Below, in pieces: positions 14,094 through 17,004 of a stretch of DNA of 17,004 nucleotides (the first letter of the stretch is position 1; every line of letters starts with the position of its first letter). Position numbers and translations under genes: made by a program. The DNA comes from Thermoplasmata archaeon (lineage in GTDB: Archaea; Thermoplasmatota; Thermoplasmata; Thermoplasmatales; Thermoplasmataceae). The stretch spans positions 1 through 17,004 of the forward strand of contig JAJZZZ010000012.1 in NCBI GenBank assembly GCA_021797265.1. Reading direction: 5' to 3'. A model generated the notes under the pieces. It was given only the letters and a program-made list of their open reading frames with translations, did no database searches and had not been told where the DNA came from.

Positions 14094-14540
14094 TCAGTAG
14101 AGGTTGCTTTCGTCTCCACACTGATACTGGTTGATTTCTCCATCCTGGAAGAATATGGGAAATTCGTGCTGGAAAGATTCTGCAGAATCCGAGGCATGTA
14201 TTATGTTCTTCTCAATGCCCGTTGAATAGTCCCCCCTTATAGTGCCCGGCTGTGCTTTTGAACCATCTGTGGTTCCTGACATAAGTCTCGTGATAGATAT
14301 TGCGCCCGGTCCTTCAAGCACGGCGGCCACAATTGGACCAGAGGTTATGTATGATACCAGGTCTTTGAAGAATGGTTTTCCCTTGTGAACGTCATAATGC
14401 TTTTCTGCCCTTTCCTTTGACAGTATCAGCATCTTGAGGGCAACTATCTTGAGCCCTTTTCTCTCAAAACGTGAAATTATCTCACCCGATAGCCTCCTTT
14501 TCACGCCATCGGGCTTTATCAGAATTAGTGTTCTTTCCAA
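14094..14540 (-). CDS. ndk: Nucleoside diphosphate kinase
   Basis: Ndk transfers the gamma-phosphate from ATP to NDPs through a phosphohistidine. The N-terminal [13 protein letters not shown] (3-15) is the family start. The active-site His is H115 in KNIIHASDS, and [17 protein letters not shown] (89-105) is the conserved nucleotide-binding segment. With 148 residues it is of normal size. The start codon is TTG: the family N-terminus fits exactly, and GGTGGT at 14546-14551 lies five bases before it. An ATG overlapping the L24e stop hits a TAA after three codons and is excluded. Its stop codon forms part of the Shine-Dalgarno of infB seven bases on, implying coupled translation. Confidence 0.96.
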   Translation of the reverse strand: MERTLILIKPDGVKRRLSGEIISRFERKGLKIVALKMLILSKERAEKHYDVHKGKPFFKDLVSYITSGPIVAAVLEGPGAISITRLMSGTTDGSKAQPGTIRGDYSTGIEKNIIHASDSAESFQHEFPIFFQDGEINQYQCGDESNLY

Positions 14541-14551
14541 TTATACCACCA

Positions 14552-14764
14552 TCAGCTCTTAGAGCTCTGCTTCTTCATTTCCTTTATTGTGTGGTATTCC
14601 TTGGTCCATCTGGTTTTCCTTGGTACTCTCTTAAGATCAATCATGTTCACCTGGCATTTCCTGCTGCAGAAGTTGAGGACGTTTCCGTCCTTCCTTACAT
14701 ACAGGAAGCCGGTTCCCGGTTCGATCTGTGCTCCACAAAAGCTGCAGGTTTTTGATGCCACCAT
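14552..14764 (-). CDS. rpl24e: 50S ribosomal protein L24e
   Basis: The 70-residue zinc-ribbon protein has Cys pairs CSFC and CSRKC separated by [22 protein letters not shown], the L24e signature. PRKTRW follows as expected. The frame extends to a GTG at 14770, but the ATG at 14764 gives the normal N-terminus ([10 protein letters not shown]) and follows AGGTGA. That sequence contains the S28e stop codon, so the two genes are tightly coupled. It binds the large subunit near the L3/L14 region by family. Confidence 0.95.
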   Translation of the reverse strand: MVASKTCSFCGAQIEPGTGFLYVRKDGNVLNFCSRKCQVNMIDLKRVPRKTRWTKEYHTIKEMKKQSSKS

Positions 14765-14766
14765 AA

Positions 14767-14976
14767 TCACCTAATTGAAAGTTTTCTCGCTTCCCTGGCA
14801 GTTTCCCTCAGCATGAGAATGTCACCAACCCGTACCGGGCCCATAACATTCCTTGCAATTATCCTGCCCTGATCTCTTCCGGCAAGAACTCTGACTTTCA
14901 CTGTTGTGGCTTCTCCGCTCATACCAGTTCTTCCCATGAGTTCCACGACTTCTGCCGGTGTTCCTTCATCTGCCAT
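14767..14976 (-). CDS. rps28e: 30S ribosomal protein S28e
   Basis: The small acidic-to-basic OB-fold protein of 69 residues has the family body [21 protein letters not shown] and the typical ending [14 protein letters not shown]. It starts at ATG 14976 after AAGGTGAT, 11 bases past the L7Ae stop. The stop codon TGA is embedded in the L24e Shine-Dalgarno. Confidence 0.95.
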   Translation of the reverse strand: MADEGTPAEVVELMGRTGMSGEATTVKVRVLAGRDQGRIIARNVMGPVRVGDILMLRETAREARKLSIR

Positions 14977-14987
14977 TGCAGATCACC

Positions 14988-15359
14988 TTATTTCTTAATT
15001 TCAGCAAGTTCGGAGATAACCTGCTTAAGGTTCTCTTCTCCTTTGCTGCCCACATCAACAACAGATATGGATGCTGCTGAGGCTATGCCAACTTTGGCAC
15101 CAAGATCGCTCTTCTTTTTCACGAATCCGTAGGGTACCTTCCTCTCCTCACAGAGCATTGGAATATAGTATACTACTTCAGGCGGAGAAACATCTTCTGC
15201 TATCACGACTACCTTGCTTTCTCCTCTTTCAATAGACTTAATAACTTCGTTCGTACCCTTCTTTATTTTCCCGCTTCTGAATGAATTCTCAACAAGATCC
15301 AGTAGTTTCTTTTCCACGGACTCGGGAGTTTCAAATTTCACATAGCTGTTTTTATCCAT
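14988..15359 (-). CDS. rpl7ae: Ribosomal protein L7Ae (kink-turn binding)
   Basis: L7Ae binds kink-turns in 23S rRNA, box C/D and H/ACA guide RNAs and, in many archaea, RNase P RNA. The RNA-binding signature GTNEVIKSIERGESKVVVIAEDVSPPEVV is visible (about residues 35-63; key GTNEVIK and AEDV), followed by PMLCEERKVPYGFVKKKSDLG. At 123 residues it is of normal length. It is the first gene of the translation operon. A TATA box (TTAATATAG on the minus strand, 15402-15410) gives a leader of about 20 bases with a strong GGAGG Shine-Dalgarno at 15367-15371, seven bases from the ATG. This leader sets it apart from the leaderless metabolic genes around it. Confidence 0.96.
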   Translation of the reverse strand: MDKNSYVKFETPESVEKKLLDLVENSFRSGKIKKGTNEVIKSIERGESKVVVIAEDVSPPEVVYYIPMLCEERKVPYGFVKKKSDLGAKVGIASAASISVVDVGSKGEENLKQVISELAEIKK

Positions 15360-15401
15360 TTTGGAACCTCCTTCACTAAGGCAAAACGTAAGCCGTAGAC
15401 T

Positions 15402-15410
15402 CTATATTAA
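15402..15410 (-). promoter_or_regulatory. TATA box of the L7Ae-IF-2 operon
   Basis: TTAATATAG on the minus strand is centred 47 bases before the L7Ae ATG and predicts a leader of about 20 bases that contains GGAGG (15367-15371). Confidence 0.55.
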
Positions 15411-15501
15411 CTTTCTCAGGTATATGGCTCTTCTGCAATTATTGCCAGAATATGGTCAACGGCACGGGCAATTGTATGGAAAAATTCAATGTGCGCAATC
15501 A

Positions 15502-15558
15502 GGCGCCCGAACAGGGATGGGCTGCTGGCGAACCAAAGCCCAAGCCACACTGGGCGCC
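15502..15558 (+). other. GC-rich segment with two nested stems
   Basis: GGCGCCC (15502-15508) can pair with GGGCGCC (15552-15558). Inside it, TGGGCT (15518-15523) can pair with AGCCCA (15537-15542) around a 13-base loop. The segment is much richer in G and C than its surroundings. It could be a structured RNA or the leader of the VOC gene, or part of an N-terminal extension of that gene. Confidence 0.3.
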
Positions 15559-15661
15559 ACGTCCACAGTATCGCCCCGGAGACAGGATTTCAGGTGTTTT
15601 TTTCAATCTTTGCAAAGTATGTGAAGGGCAAACTGGTTTAGCTTCCTTCAGATATGCTGCC

Positions 15662-16018
15662 ATGGAATTCAAAGGAATAGGGTGGGTCGGCTACAGGGCC
15701 AGGAATTACCAACCGGTTGTGAAAATTTTTCAGAAGGTTCTGCAAATGGATACAGCAGAAGCCGGTGAGGATTACACACTTATCAGATTTTCAGGTGGAG
15801 ATGAACTTGAAATAATGAAAGTGTCCGGAGAAGATCATGTTACTGGGGCAGGGCGATCAGCCACAGTGCCAGGATTTGTCGTGGACAGTATTTCCGAAGG
15901 CATTTCCAGGATCAGGGATGTCGGCTTGAGTATCACATCACCGGTCCAGTATGGAAACGACGGATCATGCTGGGTGCATTTTCAATTGCCTGACGGTTCA
16001 GAGTGGGAACTGAAATAG
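15662..16018 (+). CDS. VOC (glyoxalase/bleomycin-resistance fold) family protein
   Basis: The domain of 118 residues from the ATG at 15662 (MEFKGIGWVGYRARNY) has the two beta-alpha-beta-beta-beta modules of the VOC fold. The first module runs through VVKIFQKVLQM and DYTLIRFSGGDELEIMKV. The second runs from VPGFVVDSISEGISRIRDVG to HFQLPDGSEWELK, where the final Glu is a usual metal ligand. The open frame extends 70 residues upstream to an ATG at 15452, but that part is Pro-rich and GC-rich, has no resemblance to VOC proteins, and overlaps a possible RNA structure, so I left it out. Substrates of the family range from methylglyoxal adducts to antibiotics and aromatic diols, and none is implied here. 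The gene stands alone between the L7Ae operon and the aldolase. Confidence 0.75.
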   Translation: MEFKGIGWVGYRARNYQPVVKIFQKVLQMDTAEAGEDYTLIRFSGGDELEIMKVSGEDHVTGAGRSATVPGFVVDSISEGISRIRDVGLSITSPVQYGNDGSCWVHFQLPDGSEWELK

Positions 16019-16096
16019 TGGAACTGCATTGGAAATCCTTCTAAATTGTAAGGGAAAAATAGAATTTTGGGAATATGGACCATTACGGAAAGAAGC

Positions 16097-16969
16097 TTAA
16101 TCCAGCGTATCCATGGCCCTGTTCACTATGTTCCTGGCTGTTTCTGACGGCTCCACCATTGGAGACCTGTACCCGCCCTTAAGACCGAACTTCGTGTAGA
16201 ATGCGTAATAATAAGCTGATGGAAATCTTGAAGTAAGCAGTGACCTGATTACCGGGTCTATCTTCTGCATCTGCGTTTTTCTCGCAGCATCAAGTTTTCC
16301 GGATGTGAATTCCCTGTACGCGGTTACGACCGGTTTGCTGAAATTGGTAAGCCCACAAACCCCGCCATCGGCACCTATGGACATGGATGGTATCAGGAGA
16401 TCATCCTGTCCCTGAAAAATCGCGAAATCCGGTCCAGAGAACTGCATTATGTCCGAGAAGTAGCGCATATCGGCAGAACTCTCCTTCAGCCCTATTATTT
16501 CTGAAAATTCATCCTTCAGCGTTTTAACGGTTTCCGGCTCAATTCTTGCGCCGCACAGCTGAGGTATATTGTAGATGAAAGTCTCCTTCCTGACAGTGCC
16601 GATAACTTCCCTGAAATGCTTCAGTATCTCTTCCTGCCCGGCAGTGATATAATAGGTGGGCATCAGAACCAGTGCATCTGCACCGGCATCCTTTGCATGC
16701 TTGCCAAGCTTCACTGATTCCTGCGTTGAAGAGGACCCGATCCCTGCAAGTACCTTCATGCCCTGACTGTGTTCAACCACAAACTCCAGAAACTTCATCC
16801 TCTCATCAGTGGACAGGAATGGAAAGAGTCCGGTGCTTCCGTTTGGAAACACGCCGTATATCCCGGTGCCCTTGAGATAGTCAAGAAGCTTTGCTGTGGC
16901 GTCATAATCTATTTCCCCGTTCTGCCTGAATGGCGTGACCATTGGGGTTATTATTCCACTCATTTTCAT
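16097..16969 (-). CDS. DapA-family aldolase, probable 2-keto-3-deoxygluconate aldolase
   Basis: This 290-residue TIM barrel belongs to the DHDPS/N-acetylneuraminate lyase/KDG aldolase family. Visible motifs are GIITPMVTPF (5-14), NGSTGLFPFLSTDER (43-57, the pyruvate-binding loop), Tyr133 in FIYNIPQ and the Schiff-base Lys162 in IIGLKESSAD. In Thermoplasmatales the non-phosphorylative Entner-Doudoroff route splits KDG to pyruvate and glyceraldehyde with such an enzyme, and these organisms have few other uses for the fold. The pattern FPNGSTG with Phe nearby suits KDG aldolase better than DHDPS, but a DapA or other role cannot be excluded. It starts at ATG 16969 (an ATG at 16963 is also possible) behind TTTTTATT at 16991-16998, 25 bases upstream, so it is predicted to be leaderless. 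No other sugar gene is in the window. Confidence 0.85.
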   Translation of the reverse strand: MKMSGIITPMVTPFRQNGEIDYDATAKLLDYLKGTGIYGVFPNGSTGLFPFLSTDERMKFLEFVVEHSQGMKVLAGIGSSSTQESVKLGKHAKDAGADALVLMPTYYITAGQEEILKHFREVIGTVRKETFIYNIPQLCGARIEPETVKTLKDEFSEIIGLKESSADMRYFSDIMQFSGPDFAIFQGQDDLLIPSMSIGADGGVCGLTNFSKPVVTAYREFTSGKLDAARKTQMQKIDPVIRSLLTSRFPSAYYYAFYTKFGLKGGYRSPMVEPSETARNIVNRAMDTLD

Positions 16970-16990
16970 AATTTAGTAATGTGATCAAGG

Positions 16991-16998
16991 AATAAAAA
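16991..16998 (-). promoter_or_regulatory. TATA box of the aldolase gene
   Basis: TTTTTATT on the minus strand is centred 25 bases before the ATG at 16969 with no Shine-Dalgarno between. Confidence 0.5.
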
Positions 16999-17004
16999 GG
17001 ATCA

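Noticed and set aside
14087..14197. A 37-residue N-terminal extension of IF-2 up to an ATG at 14197
   Set aside because: It lies inside ndk on the same strand in another frame, has no family likeness, and the ATG at 14086 has a Shine-Dalgarno and the normal N-terminus.
15361..15624. Plus-strand ORF starting in the L7Ae leader
   Set aside because: It overlaps the operon promoter and Shine-Dalgarno region and has a composition unlike a protein.
1..17004. CRISPR array, tRNA or rRNA genes, integrase attachment site
   Set aside because: No regularly spaced repeats, no tRNA-like T-arm or acceptor pairing and no rRNA-like sequence were seen on reading both strands.

Overview
The window is a piece of archaeal chromosome, most likely from the order Thermoplasmatales (acidophilic, wall-less Euryarchaeota). 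The evidence is the cluster of archaea/eukaryote-type translation genes (L7Ae, S28e, L24e, Ndk, IF-2/aIF5B), a SpeD-type pyruvoyl decarboxylase, a DapA-family aldolase of the kind used for 2-keto-3-deoxygluconate, and the promoter style. Most first genes have a TATA box about 25 to 30 bases before the ATG and no Shine-Dalgarno, so their transcripts should be leaderless. Genes inside operons instead carry GGTG-type Shine-Dalgarno sites. No species is claimed.

Layout: bases 1-2800 are a low-density, decayed stretch. It holds a broken IS5-like transposase (about 584-1420), two small unrecognised ORFs and a segment of eroded coding sequence. From 2800 the gene density becomes normal. In order come a small membrane protein, a CPA2-type cation/proton antiporter, an Lrp/AsnC regulator (-) divergent from an archaeal asparagine synthetase paralogous to AsnRS (+), a short-chain dehydrogenase (+), a class I methyltransferase (-), a P5C-dehydrogenase-like aldehyde dehydrogenase (+), lipB (-) divergent from a winged-helix regulator (+), speD with a cation/Ca2+ exchanger (+), the operon rpl7ae-rps28e-rpl24e-ndk-infB (-), a VOC protein (+) and a DapA/KDG-aldolase family protein (-). 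There are no tRNA or rRNA genes and no CRISPR array.

How the genes work together: the L7Ae...IF-2 operon is a standard archaeal translation cluster. SpeD and the exchanger are almost certainly cotranscribed, since the exchanger begins at a TTG four bases after the speD stop. The regulator/asparagine synthetase pair has the same layout as the bacterial asnC/asnA pair although the synthetases are unrelated, and its shared promoter region holds paired TGTCCA/TGGACA inverted repeats beside each TATA box. A similar divergent pair is lipB with the winged-helix gene, which has a GATTG-N5-CAATC element in the shared promoter. Four tail-to-tail gene pairs overlap or nearly touch, so transcription stop signals must lie inside opposing coding sequence.

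I found no clearly new multi-gene system. The points most worth following are the asparagine regulatory module, a small out-of-frame ORF overlapping the speD start, the speD-exchanger operon, and a GC-rich folded segment between L7Ae and the VOC gene.
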